A stretch of 64,000 nt of DNA, taken from contig NZ_JANLNW010000056.1 in the NCBI RefSeq assembly GCF_025465945.1, forward strand, positions 33,430 to 97,429, read 5' to 3'. Each line of letters starts with the position of its first letter. Position 1 is the stretch's first letter. Position numbers and translations under genes: made by a program. The notes under the pieces were generated by a model, which was not told the DNA's origin, searched no databases, and was given only the letters and a program-made list of their open reading frames with translations. Shown one piece after another: positions 8,821 through 17,525 of the stretch. The stretch comes from Pseudomonas sp. 6D_7.1_Bac1 (GTDB lineage Bacteria; Pseudomonadota; Gammaproteobacteria; Pseudomonadales; Pseudomonadaceae).

Positions 8821-9162
8821 GTGAGCACGCTGCCACCCTGCCCGAAATGCAATTCCGAATACACCTACGAAGACGGCGCCCAGCTGATCTGCCCAGAGTG
8901 CGCCCACGAGTGGTCTGCCAATGGTGAAGCCGAAGCTGCGTCCGATGACACCGTGAAAAAGGATTCGGTCGGCAACGTCCTGCAAGATGGCGACACCATC
9001 ACCGTGATCAAGGACCTCAAGGTCAAGGGCACTTCGCTGGTGGTCAAGGTCGGCACCAAGGTCAAGAACATCCGTTTGTGCGATGGCGACCATGACATCG
9101 ACTGCAAGATCGACGGTATCGGCCCGATGAAGCTCAAATCCGAGTTCGTCAGAAAAGTCTGA
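8821..9162 (+). CDS. yjdM: Zinc-ribbon protein YjdM (PhnA-like)
   Basis: A 113-residue protein of the YjdM/PhnA family. Two CxxC pairs at Cys7/Cys10 and Cys24/Cys27 form a zinc ribbon. The remainder is the conserved domain with DSVGNVLQDGDTITVIKDLKVKG. The family is named after the phosphonate cluster, but its cellular role is unknown and no phosphonate genes are nearby. It starts with GTG, with AAGGAG seven bases upstream. A TATAAT hexamer at 8778-8783 is a likely -10 box, although no clear -35 box precedes it. Confidence 0.93.
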   Translation: MSTLPPCPKCNSEYTYEDGAQLICPECAHEWSANGEAEAASDDTVKKDSVGNVLQDGDTITVIKDLKVKGTSLVVKVGTKVKNIRLCDGDHDIDCKIDGIGPMKLKSEFVRKV

Positions 9163-9324
9163 TCCTGCTGTATTCCATCCCGCGCCCCGCGTGGGATGGC
9201 ACCTCACCCTCGCCTTACTCCCCCCAACAATCCCGCCCAGTAGCAAAACGCCAGCCGTTTTGATCTCCAGCAATTCCCACACAGAAAACAGCAGAACCCG
9301 GCAATAGGTACTTGCTATTAATTG

Positions 9325-9343
9325 AATAGGAATTATTCTCATC
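9325..9343 (+). promoter_or_regulatory. Probable Fur box
   Basis: The 19-mer AATAGGAATTATTCTCATC agrees at 16 positions with the Pseudomonas-style Fur consensus AATGAGAATNATTCTCATT. It overlaps a promoter-like pair TTGCTA (9312-9317) and TATTCT (9334-9339) with a 16-base spacer, 27 bases before the next gene. Confidence 0.55.
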
Positions 9344-9369
9344 GAACCATTCAAAAGGAGATGAGCATC

Positions 9370-9627
9370 ATGACTTACTTGATCGATGCATGGCTGGACC
9401 GTCCACACCCTTACCTCAGGATCCTGCATCGGGAGACCGGTGAAGTGTGTGCGGTATTGGAAGAAGAAGCCTTGAATGAGCTGCAAGACCAGGGCGACCT
9501 TGACTTCAATGGCCTGAACTCCAGCGAGCCGGTGGTGCTCAAGGAGTTGGTGCGCAACCTGTTTCTGTTCTGCTACGCGCGGGCATTGCGCCCGTCGCAT
9601 GAACTGCACCACAAGATCGAACTATGA
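9370..9627 (+). CDS. Conserved small protein, probably iron-regulated
   Basis: An 85-residue protein (MTYLIDAWLDRPHPYLRIL...) of unknown function. It has no signal peptide, membrane segment or known motif that I can see. It is acidic in the middle and ends in a hydrophobic LFLFCYARAL stretch and a His-rich tail. The start at 9370 is supported by AAGGAG nine bases upstream; an ATG three codons earlier overlaps that binding site and was rejected. By position after ispB it corresponds to P. aeruginosa PA4570. The Fur box before it suggests iron-repressed expression, which is inference. Confidence 0.85.
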   Translation: MTYLIDAWLDRPHPYLRILHRETGEVCAVLEEEALNELQDQGDLDFNGLNSSEPVVLKELVRNLFLFCYARALRPSHELHHKIEL

Positions 9628-9642
9628 GACACCGCAAAAAGC

Positions 9643-9729
9643 TGTGGGAGCGAGCCTGCTCGCGATGGCATCACCTCGGTTTCACAGGAAAACCGAGTTG
9701 ACCGCATCGCGAGCAGGCTCGCTCCCACA
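9643..9729. repeat. Inverted REP pair (GTGGGAGCGAGC type)
   Basis: TGTGGGAGCGAGCCTGCTCG and its inverse flank about 35 bases. It sits between convergent genes, the small iron-regulated gene and fklB. Confidence 0.9.
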
Positions 9730-9757
9730 TTAGCCCGACACAACATCGGGCCAGGTA

Positions 9758-10375
9758 TTACAGAACGTCGAGCAGTTCGACGTCGAACACCAGAACGCTG
9801 TGCGGCGGAATGCTGCCAACACCTTGTGCGCCGTAAGCCAGTTCGCTCGGCACGTACAGACGCCATTTGCTACCGGCGTTCATCAGCTGCAGGGCTTCGG
9901 TCCAGCCAGCGATCACGCCGCCAACCGGGAATTCCGCAGGCTGACCGCGATCGTAGGAGCTGTCGAACACAGTGCCGTCGATCAGGGTGCCGTGGTAGTG
10001 AGTGCGCACTTGATCTTCACGGGTTGGCTTGGCGCCTTCACCGGCAGTCAGTACTTCGAATTGCAGACCGGAAGCCAGAGTGGTGATGCCGTCACGCTTG
10101 GCGTTTTCAGCCAGGAATGCCAGGCCTTCGCCAGCCGCCGCTTCAGCCTTGGCAGCTGCTTCGGCCTGCATGATTTCGCGGATAACCTTGAAGCTGGCAG
10201 ACATCGCTTCCTGATCAACACGGCTTTCCTTACCGGCGAATGCGTCGGTCAGACCGGCCAGGATCGCGTCCAGGCTAACGCCCGGTGGCGGGTTGTCGCG
10301 CAGTTGGTCGCCCAGCTGACGGCCGATACCGTAGCTGACGCGGGTTTCGTCGGTGGACAGATTTACTTCGGACAT
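9758..10375 (-). CDS. fklB: FKBP-type peptidyl-prolyl isomerase FklB
   Basis: A 205-residue peptidyl-prolyl cis-trans isomerase. The N-terminal half is the helical dimerisation domain (SYGIGRQLGDQL, then Ala/Glu-rich helices). The C-terminal half is the FKBP domain, with YHGTLIDGTVFDSSYDRGQP, GWTEALQLM and the closing IPPHSVLVFDVELLDV. There is no signal peptide, so it is probably cytoplasmic like E. coli FklB. The start MSEVNL at 10375 was chosen over a 25-codon extension that has no homology. Confidence 0.95.
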   Translation of the reverse strand: MSEVNLSTDETRVSYGIGRQLGDQLRDNPPPGVSLDAILAGLTDAFAGKESRVDQEAMSASFKVIREIMQAEAAAKAEAAAGEGLAFLAENAKRDGITTLASGLQFEVLTAGEGAKPTREDQVRTHYHGTLIDGTVFDSSYDRGQPAEFPVGGVIAGWTEALQLMNAGSKWRLYVPSELAYGAQGVGSIPPHSVLVFDVELLDVL

Positions 10376-10505
10376 GACACTGCTCCGCTGTGTGGACGAC
10401 TCGGGACATTGCCGTGCATACACAGCGCATCCCGGAGCGCCCGGAACCAAAAGGGCCAGCAGACTAGCACAGATGCTATTGCGGTGATCAGGGGTGTCAG
10501 CGCTA

Positions 10506-10796
10506 TCAGGAGATAGGCACCTTCAGACTTTCTTCCGCGCTGATGCCCAGACCGCACATCTCGTCGTGTACCGAGGTGTGAATCAGGTTGAATGTCAGCT
10601 TGGGAAAGGCATGAAGGACTTCACGGGCATGCTCCACCGAACGCAGACGCAATGTTTGCCCATGGGCGTCGTCGAGCGGATGCGCGGCACCATGTATCCG
10701 TGCCTCCAGCAGATAGATCCCGCCTTCCATCGAGATCAGGTTCAGCTCATCGACCTTCCCGGCGACGGCATAGGCGTTCAATTCGTGCAAATTCAT
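10506..10796 (-). CDS. Small conserved protein (DUF6482-like)
   Basis: A 96-residue protein starting MNLHELNAYAVAGKVDELNL. It resembles a small family in Pseudomonas that I recall as DUF6482; function unknown. No signal peptide or membrane helix. The ATG at 10796 gives the natural N-terminus; an upstream extension of 11 codons is possible but its composition looks non-coding. It lies between fklB and the YqhA-like gene, all in the same direction, with gaps over 100 bases. The family name is from memory and should be checked. Confidence 0.75.
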   Translation of the reverse strand: MNLHELNAYAVAGKVDELNLISMEGGIYLLEARIHGAAHPLDDAHGQTLRLRSVEHAREVLHAFPKLTFNLIHTSVHDEMCGLGISAEESLKVPIS

Positions 10797-10899
10797 GAGC
10801 ACACCCCGCGCAATGGCGAGCCAGGACACCTACAGGGATATGCCTCGGCGCGCAAAAGCACAAGCCAGAAACGCCGCCGCCCGTCCGTTTCACAACGGC

Positions 10900-11025
10900 T
10901 GTGGCGAGCGAGCTTGCTCGCGCCGGCCGGTCCGCGCTCGGGCGCAGCAGTCGTAAAACTTGATGGGGCGGTACGGACGTCAGGGGCGCTTCGCACCCCA
11001 GCGCGAGCAAGCTCCCTCGCCACAG
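10900..11025. repeat. Inverted REP pair (GTGGCGAGCGAGCTTGCTCG type)
   Basis: CTGTGGCGAGCGAGCTTGCT on the left pairs with AGCAAGCTCCCTCGCCACAG on the right. This is a second REP sequence type, differing from the GTGGGAGCGAGCC type in its core. Confidence 0.85.
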
Positions 11026-11043
11026 GGAGCATTCCCAAGCAGA

Positions 11044-11532
11044 TCAGTGCTTGGTCAGCTTGTCCAGGTACCCCATGGCAAACGCCGAGATCACGAAGGT
11101 CATGTGAATGATCACGTACCACTTCAGGTGCTCGGGATCGACGTTCCTGGCGTCCATGAAGATGCGCAGCAGGTGGATCGAGGAAATGGCCACGATCGAC
11201 GCCGCAACTTTCATCTTCAGGGAAGACGAGTCCATCGTGCCCAGCCAGTTGAGCTTTTCCTTGCCTTCATCGATGTCGAGTTCGGACACGAAGTTTTCGT
11301 AGCCGGAAATCATCACCATCACCAGCAGGCCGCCCACCAGCGCCATATCGATCAGCGACAGCAGCACCAGAATCAGGTCGGACTCGGCCATCGAAAACAC
11401 GTTGGGAATAACGTGGAAGACTTCCTGAAAGAACTTCAGTGCCAGGGCCAGCAGGCCCAGGGACAGACCAAAGTAGATCGGCGCCAGCAGCCAGCGCGAG
11501 GCGTACATTGCATTTTCGACAAAACGTTCCAT
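11044..11532 (-). CDS. YqhA/UPF0114 family membrane protein
   Basis: A 162-residue inner-membrane protein of the TIGR00645/UPF0114 family, function unknown. Hydrophobic segments are seen around residues 12-35, 50-75, 105-125 and 133-155. It begins MERFVENAMYASRWLLAPIY, characteristic of the family. The stop lies beside a REP pair. Neighbouring fklB and the DUF6482-like gene run in the same direction, but the spacing argues against tight coupling. Confidence 0.93.
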   Translation of the reverse strand: MERFVENAMYASRWLLAPIYFGLSLGLLALALKFFQEVFHVIPNVFSMAESDLILVLLSLIDMALVGGLLVMVMISGYENFVSELDIDEGKEKLNWLGTMDSSSLKMKVAASIVAISSIHLLRIFMDARNVDPEHLKWYVIIHMTFVISAFAMGYLDKLTKH

Positions 11533-11694
11533 TAAATCTCACACAAGGGCTTTAAAACGGCGGCGAGTATATCAGCCGCTCAAAACCCCATAAACCGCAG
11601 ACAAATCCACAACCTGCGAGTCTGCCAAAGCGTTTTTCTGCTAGTGTCCAAAGCATTCGCATTGTTCACTTGCGTCGTACAGGAAAACTGGAAA

Positions 11695-13524
11695 ATGGAT
11701 TTGCGATTGCCTTTAACGACTGTCGGCCTTTGCCTTGCTGTACTGATCGGCGGCTGCTCCCCCAGCGATGAGAAGCGCCCGCAGAGCCTCGAAGAGAAGA
11801 CCGCACAGTTCGAGAAGTCGCTGGACGCGATTCAGGATCCCAAGCTCAAGGATGCCGTGACCAACCTCGGCGGCTCGCTGCTGCTGCTTGAACGTGCACA
11901 GCAAAAACTTGCCATCAAGCCGATCGCTACCGAGTACGGCGAAGACGCCATGGCCCTGCTCAAGCACTATCCAACCCCGCAGACCCTGGTCGACACCTAC
12001 ATCAATGGCCTGTTCGTACTGCGCAAGGACTCCAGCTCCGACTACCTGACCGACTTGCAGCCAGTGTTCCCTTTCAACTTCAACATGCCCTCCGAATTCC
12101 CCTTCCCTCATGGGCTGGAATGGCAGTCGGTCACGCTGAGCAACAAAAAAGTCATCCCTTTTCAACCCGAGTGGTCGGAAACCGATCCCGGTATTCAGTT
12201 GAGCCCTTCAAGCGCCAGCCTGACCAACCCGGACGACCTGACCGTGGCCTACCCTTTTGTCGAGGGCCTGGAAGTCGACAACAAGAACCAGCCGCAACCG
12301 GCGACCCTGAAAGGCAAAGTCGAAGTCATCGCACCGCGCAAGGTATTCACCTTCAACCTGACGAAAAAGGACGTGGGCCAAACCCGCACCGACGACAACA
12401 TCAGCGTCACCGTGAGGGCCCTGGAAAAGAACTACGCCGAAGTTGAAGTCAACAACAGTGCAGCACTGGCGCCAGACGTCAGCGACACCCCGCTCAACCC
12501 GCTGATCGTCCAGGCCAGGGACACGACCGGGCAGTTTCTCTCACGCTCGGGCTCGATCAACGAAGACGCAGCACAAATCGCGTTCTATGAAAAACAACTG
12601 GCCGAGATGCAGAAGCAGACCGCCTGGAGCGATGAATTCGAAAAACAACTCGACGATGAACAGCAGGCGTTCGAGCACAAGCAGACTCATCATTACACCA
12701 AGGTGTACTTCAACGGCCCCATCGACAACCTCGAAGTCAACGTCCTCGATTTCTCGGCGGTTACCGTCACCCGCAAGGAACTGGAACTGCCGGTTCGCCG
12801 CTTCGACCGCAATACCACCGATAAAACCATTCAGAGCCTGAGCTTGCCGGTGGTGGTGTATGACGATCAGGCCGCAACCTGGCTCAAAGGCGCCACACTG
12901 GATGAGGAACAACTGAAAAAGAACATCCGCGTCAGCCAGTCCGTCGAGGACGCCAGTGCAGCACGCATCGAATTCAATCACCCGAAGAGCTTCAACGACG
13001 AACTGCTCGGCTCCTCCTTCAGCCCTGGTGACACCCCAGTGACCTTCTTCACCCAGGACAATAAGGGCAAACGTGGCGAGCCCATCGAATTACCAGCCGA
13101 AGCCTTCGAAATTGACCCGCTGCACGCCACTATCACGTACGACCTGACCTTGTTCCCCGAAACACCAGCGTACGCCGTCGGCTCGATGCCGCTGTTTCTG
13201 GCCAATATTGCAAAAAACAGCCTCGACACCCAGAAGCTGCCCAAAGGCCTGGAGCTCAAGGGCAATGCCTTGGTCATTGACCAGAAAGTATTCCCCGCCC
13301 AGGACTGGCGTTTCTTCGCCAAGGACGCAAGCGGTAACTACTTGAAGGAGATTCTGGCTGTCAGCCATGACGCCAGCGCAGAAGGCCCGGCGGTGTTTGA
13401 GGTGCATTATTTCTACGGCCAGCCGACCAGCCTGGAGACCTACCAGCGCACCGACCTCAACACCGTCGAATATGGATTCGAGGTCAAACTCGACAAGGCC
13501 GAAAACCAAAACCCTGTCAAATAG
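11695..13524 (+). CDS. Large lipoprotein of unknown function
   Basis: A 609-residue protein with a clear lipoprotein signal: a hydrophobic stretch, then LIGGC with the acylated cysteine near residue 20. The residue after Cys is Ser, which in the usual +2 rule permits transfer to the outer membrane. The mature part is acidic and soluble, with a predicted helical stretch around the EKQLAEMQKQTAWSDEFEKQ segment; the rest looks beta-rich and repetitive in style. I recognise no named domain or catalytic motif. The start at 11695 places the signal peptide at the N-terminus; the open frame extends 17 codons further. It stands alone between a divergent YqhA gene and a convergent small gene. Confidence 0.85.
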   Translation: MDLRLPLTTVGLCLAVLIGGCSPSDEKRPQSLEEKTAQFEKSLDAIQDPKLKDAVTNLGGSLLLLERAQQKLAIKPIATEYGEDAMALLKHYPTPQTLVDTYINGLFVLRKDSSSDYLTDLQPVFPFNFNMPSEFPFPHGLEWQSVTLSNKKVIPFQPEWSETDPGIQLSPSSASLTNPDDLTVAYPFVEGLEVDNKNQPQPATLKGKVEVIAPRKVFTFNLTKKDVGQTRTDDNISVTVRALEKNYAEVEVNNSAALAPDVSDTPLNPLIVQARDTTGQFLSRSGSINEDAAQIAFYEKQLAEMQKQTAWSDEFEKQLDDEQQAFEHKQTHHYTKVYFNGPIDNLEVNVLDFSAVTVTRKELELPVRRFDRNTTDKTIQSLSLPVVVYDDQAATWLKGATLDEEQLKKNIRVSQSVEDASAARIEFNHPKSFNDELLGSSFSPGDTPVTFFTQDNKGKRGEPIELPAEAFEIDPLHATITYDLTLFPETPAYAVGSMPLFLANIAKNSLDTQKLPKGLELKGNALVIDQKVFPAQDWRFFAKDASGNYLKEILAVSHDASAEGPAVFEVHYFYGQPTSLETYQRTDLNTVEYGFEVKLDKAENQNPVK

Positions 13525-13528
13525 CTCA

Positions 13529-13861
13529 CTAATGCTCGTCAAAACTACCCAGGTTGCGGCAGCGTCCACCGTTGATTTCCCGCAGTTGGGCTTGCAGGTG
13601 CAAACACCAGATTTGCGGGTCATCGGCCAGCTTGTAGCCGTGCAGGGTCAGGCTTTCAACGATGGTTTCAAGTATCGATTCGGCCACAAAAGGACCATGG
13701 AACGGGCCTTGGGCTTTGATGGCGGAAGGTTGCTCGCCAGCCATTCCGGCGGCAAACAACAAGGTCCACATACCGGTGTCCCCCGCGAGCGGGCGAATAC
13801 TGCATTCGATACGGGTAACCAAGCCTAAGCATTGGCGGGTGAGACAGAGGTTGCGCTGCAT
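13529..13861 (-). CDS. Hypothetical protein, cysteine-containing
   Basis: A 110-residue protein (MQRNLCLTRQCLGLVTRIEC...) with Cys at positions 6, 11 and 20 and further Cys near the C-terminus. No known motif. It converges on the lipoprotein gene, with only 4 bases between the stops. A GAGGG sequence lies about ten bases before the ATG. It matches my memory of a conserved Pseudomonas hypothetical, but the call rests mainly on length, codon pattern and the snug fit between neighbours. Confidence 0.65.
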   Translation of the reverse strand: MQRNLCLTRQCLGLVTRIECSIRPLAGDTGMWTLLFAAGMAGEQPSAIKAQGPFHGPFVAESILETIVESLTLHGYKLADDPQIWCLHLQAQLREINGGRCRNLGSFDEH

Positions 13862-14223
13862 GGCGGCGACCCTCGGTAAATCCGGTATTCAGCCTCTACG
13901 GGAAGGCTGTTTCGATCCAGTGATGACTGTCGATATCCTTGACCTGAGCATAGAAGAAAAGTCGAGTCAGCAAGTTGACGGCGGGCTAGAAGGCGCCGAA
14001 TGGTCGTTGTTGGGTTTTTGACGCCACCGGGGCGGCAAATAGCGTTACCACGCGATGGGAGAACCAAAGGCAAAACAAACCTGTGGCGAGGGAGCTTGCT
14101 CCCGCTGGGTCGCGAAGCGGCCCTAAAATCGGTAACGCGGTTTCTCAGTCAGAACGCGTGCTCCGGTTTACGACTGCTTCGCAGCCGAGCGGGAGCAAGC
14201 TCCCTCGCCACAGTAGGGTGTAA
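13862..14223. other. Intergenic stretch with REP pair
   Basis: It holds the upstream region of the small gene ending at 13861 and, at 14082-14213, an inverted REP pair of the GTGGCGAGGGAGCTTGCTCC type. I see no gene in it. Confidence 0.8.
14082..14213. repeat. Inverted REP pair (GTGGCGAGGGAGC type)
   Basis: CTGTGGCGAGGGAGCTTGCT at the left is matched by AGCAAGCTCCCTCGCCACAG at the right; the pair ends 10 bases before the Lon-like gene's stop. Confidence 0.88.
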
Positions 14224-16668
14224 TCAGGCCGGCTTGGCTGCGGCCAACGCCAACACCTCGTGGGCCTGCTCCTTCTCGGCCTCTTTCAAGTCATCTTCGC
14301 TGATCATTTCCGCGATCACCCGCAAACGCTCCACCACACGCGCGTTGACGCTGCCCTCAGGGAACTGACCCTCTTCGTCCGGCTCGCCGGCAGGCTCACC
14401 CACCAACAGGCTCAATGCCTCATCGGCCTGTCGCACTGCATAGACGTGGAACTGCCCGGCACGCACGGCCGCCAGCACCCGCTCATCGAGCATCAGCGTG
14501 GCGACGTTGGCCTGAGGAATGATCGCGCCTTGCTCACCGGTCAAACCGCGAGCCTCGCAGAGACGGAAGAAACCTTCGATTTTCTCGTTGACCCCGCCCA
14601 CTGCCTGCACTTCACCGAACTGGTTGATCGAACCGGTAATGGCGAAGCATTGCTTGAGCGGGGTTTTCGACAAGGCCGAAATCAAGGTGCAGGCCTCGCC
14701 CAGCGATGCACTGTCACCATCGACGTAACCGTAGGACTGCTCCAGCGCGATACTCGCCGAGATCGCCAACGGGAATTCCTGGGCGTAACGGCTGCCCAGA
14801 TACCCGGTGAGGATCATCACTCCTTTGGAGTGGATCGGCTGCCCGAGGTTGACCTCTCGCTCAATGTCGACGATACCGCTGCCGCCTGGGTAGACCGTGG
14901 CGGAGATCCGCGCCGGTATACCGAAGGCCGAGTCACCGACTTCCAGCACTGTCAGTCCGTTGCACTTGCCGACCGCCGCGCCAGCGGTATCAATCAGGAT
15001 AATCCCCGCCAGCATGTCATCGAGAATCCGCGCCGAAACGCGCCCGGTACGAGTGGCCTTGGCCTTGAGCGCACGCTCGATGTGTCCGGCATCGGTCATG
15101 TCGTCGCCAGCCAGATCGCGAATGAAATCCGCTTCGCTGACCAACTGGAACAGATCGCCAATGCGCGCCGACAAACGCCCCTGATGCTCGGCCAGTCGCG
15201 CACTGTAAGTCGCCAGACGCGCCACCGCATCAGCGGTCAGCGGCGCCATGCCTTCTTCCGAAGTACGGGTTTTGAGCAACTGGGCGAACTGCTCCAGGCT
15301 CTCATCGACCATCGGGATGTCTTCATCGAAGTCCACCAACACCCGGAACATCTCCTGAAAGTCCGGATCGAGGTCTTGCAGCGTGTAATACAACTGGCGT
15401 GCGCCGATGATGATGACTTTGACCTGCAACGGAATATGTTGCGGTGTCAGGGTCACCGTGGCCAGCCGGCCCAGTTCGCCCAGCGGCGATTCCATTTTCA
15501 GTTTGCGTGATTGCAAGGCCCGCTTCAGCGCATCCCAGACAAAGGGCTCGCTGAGCATCTTTTCGGCTTCCAGAATCAGAAAGCCGCCGTTGGCCCGGTG
15601 CAGCGCACCCGGACGCAACTGCCGATAAGTGGTGTAGAGCGCGCCCTGATCGGTGCTGTATTCGATACGGCCAAACAGGTTGTCGTAGGTCGGATGCGGC
15701 TCGAACACCACGGGCGCACCGCCGCTGAACGGATGACCGACCACCAGGCTCGGGCCGTATTGCTCTTCGAGCAACTTACGGGCGACCGCGTCGGTCTTGC
15801 TGTCATCGACCAGTTGCTCGACCACTGTCTTGAGCAGGTAGACCTGCATCGCTTGCAGGTAGCCGCACACCGCGGCGTTTTCTGCATACTTTTCCGACAG
15901 CGGCGAAAGCAATGGCTGCAGGGCCAGGGTGATGGTTTCTTCGTTGAGATGACGCAGTTGGTTGCTCGACTCGCGCTTCCACTGCGGCAGGCTGGCCAGC
16001 TCTTCGTTCAAGCGCTCTTCGAGCCATGAGATGTCGGTGTGAAAACGCTCACGATCGGCTTCCGGCAACTGGGCGAATTCAGCCTCGTCCAGCGCCTTGC
16101 CTTCACCCATCGGAGTAAAGGCGATATTGGTGCTGTCGCGGTAGAGCGCGACTTCTTTCTCCAGCGCCAGACGCTCGATCACGTCCAGGGCACGGTCGTA
16201 GCGCTGGTTGAAGGCGCGATCGATGGCACTTTTCTTTTGCTGGTAGGAGGGGTGTTCGAAGACCGCTGGAAAAGTCGCCAGCAGGTTGTCGATCAGACCA
16301 TTGATGTCGGTGATGAACGCACCGGCCGTCCCCGACGGCAACTCCAGTGCGCGCGGTTCGCGCGGCTCATCGAAATTGTTGACGTAGACCCAGTCCGCCG
16401 GGGTCTGCAGGCGTTTGCCTTCGGCTTTCAGGTAGCGTTTGACGAACGAAAACCGGCCAGTGCCGGGTTCACCCATGACAAACACGTTATAACCGGGGCG
16501 CGGCATGGCCACACCGAACTGCAACGCTTCAACCGCACGCTCCTGGCCGAGCACACCGCGAAAAGGCTCCAGATCATTGGTGGTAGAGAAGCTGAACTGT
16601 TCAGCGGAAAACGGACGGGTCAGCGCTTCAGGCGCTAGACGCAAGCTGGCAGCAACAGGATCAGGCAT
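14224..16668 (-). CDS. Lon-like AAA family protease (S16)
   Basis: An 814-residue protein of the Lon-related AAA protease family (P. aeruginosa PA4576 type). The N-terminal half has a P-loop-like GEPGTGRFS at residues 66-74, with Arg where most AAA proteins have Lys. The C-terminal half is an S16 protease domain: Ser653 in GDSASLG and Lys696 in VNEKIEG form the Ser-Lys dyad. Their 43-residue spacing equals that of Lon S679/K722. The long insertion between them and the P-loop lacks the classical Lon substrate-binding domain. Substrates unknown; probably cytoplasmic. Transcribed alone, divergent from the DUF3015 gene. Confidence 0.9.
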   Translation of the reverse strand: MPDPVAASLRLAPEALTRPFSAEQFSFSTTNDLEPFRGVLGQERAVEALQFGVAMPRPGYNVFVMGEPGTGRFSFVKRYLKAEGKRLQTPADWVYVNNFDEPREPRALELPSGTAGAFITDINGLIDNLLATFPAVFEHPSYQQKKSAIDRAFNQRYDRALDVIERLALEKEVALYRDSTNIAFTPMGEGKALDEAEFAQLPEADRERFHTDISWLEERLNEELASLPQWKRESSNQLRHLNEETITLALQPLLSPLSEKYAENAAVCGYLQAMQVYLLKTVVEQLVDDSKTDAVARKLLEEQYGPSLVVGHPFSGGAPVVFEPHPTYDNLFGRIEYSTDQGALYTTYRQLRPGALHRANGGFLILEAEKMLSEPFVWDALKRALQSRKLKMESPLGELGRLATVTLTPQHIPLQVKVIIIGARQLYYTLQDLDPDFQEMFRVLVDFDEDIPMVDESLEQFAQLLKTRTSEEGMAPLTADAVARLATYSARLAEHQGRLSARIGDLFQLVSEADFIRDLAGDDMTDAGHIERALKAKATRTGRVSARILDDMLAGIILIDTAGAAVGKCNGLTVLEVGDSAFGIPARISATVYPGGSGIVDIEREVNLGQPIHSKGVMILTGYLGSRYAQEFPLAISASIALEQSYGYVDGDSASLGEACTLISALSKTPLKQCFAITGSINQFGEVQAVGGVNEKIEGFFRLCEARGLTGEQGAIIPQANVATLMLDERVLAAVRAGQFHVYAVRQADEALSLLVGEPAGEPDEEGQFPEGSVNARVVERLRVIAEMISEDDLKEAEKEQAHEVLALAAAKPA

Positions 16669-16946
16669 CGGGCTTCCTTACATCAGGCGGGGCAGTTGAA
16701 AGCATTCTGGCGCTGCCATACCTGACTGGCAAGGCGTGCCTTGGGTTAAAGCATAGTCAAGTGCCTGGCCTTGGGCGGGACGGGGCTAAATCAATGGTTT
16801 CAGGGAATGTTTGGCAAAAAATCACGGAACCCCTGGATCGTGCCTAAACTCCAGACTGCGCGGCTGGACCAGTCGCCGGCCCACTGGCGTCAGAGTGGCG
16901 CCAGAACCCCCTGTCCAATGGTACGCATACAAAAGAGAACACAGCT

Positions 16947-17435
16947 ATGAAACGGATTCTTCTTGGTACTCTCTTCACCGTTGCATCCCTCAACGCCATG
17001 GCCCAGGCGCCAGGCGGGCCGGATTGTGGCTGGGGCAACATGCTGTTCAAAGATCAGCGAGGCACCCCGGCGCACATCCTGGCATCCACCACCAATGGCA
17101 CCTCTGGCAACGCCACCTTCGGCATGACGTCCGGCACCAACGGTTGCGCAACCAACTCCGCGCTGACCTATGGTGGCAAGTCCTGGTTCGCCATGAACGG
17201 CATGATGAACGAACTGTCCGAAGACATGGCCAAAGGTCAAGGCGAAGCGCTGACCACCTATGCCGTGGTACTGGGCGTCGCACCAGAAGACCGCGCGCAT
17301 TTCGCCGCTGTCACCCACGAACACTTCCAGCAGATATTCACCAAGGCTGACGTGACCGCTGAAGACGTGCACACCAATACCCTCGCCGTGCTCAAAGGCG
17401 ATGCTCGTCTGGCCAAATATGCCACCCCGGCTTAA
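16947..17435 (+). CDS. DUF3015 family periplasmic protein
   Basis: A 162-residue secreted protein. The signal peptide (MKRILLGTLFTVASLNAMAQ) ends at an AMA-Q site. The mature part begins PGGPDCGWGNMLF, then has a Gly/Thr/Ser/Asn-rich segment and two or more cysteines, matching DUF3015 proteins of Pseudomonas. Function unknown. AGAGAACACAGCT precedes the ATG. It is followed by a strong terminator, so it is monocistronic. Confidence 0.9.
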   Translation: MKRILLGTLFTVASLNAMAQAPGGPDCGWGNMLFKDQRGTPAHILASTTNGTSGNATFGMTSGTNGCATNSALTYGGKSWFAMNGMMNELSEDMAKGQGEALTTYAVVLGVAPEDRAHFAAVTHEHFQQIFTKADVTAEDVHTNTLAVLKGDARLAKYATPA

Positions 17436-17444
17436 GCTCGACCC

Positions 17445-17474
17445 CACCCGCTCTGTTACCGGAGCGGGTTTTGT
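17445..17474 (+). terminator. Terminator after the DUF3015 gene
   Basis: ACCCGCTC-TGTTACC-GGAGCGGGTTTT forms a GC-rich stem followed by T-rich sequence, 10 bases after the stop. Confidence 0.85.
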
Positions 17475-17525
17475 CTTTTTGACCTAGCCCACTTTGGGTC
17501 TTTTTTTTGAATTAAGTAGCCCACC

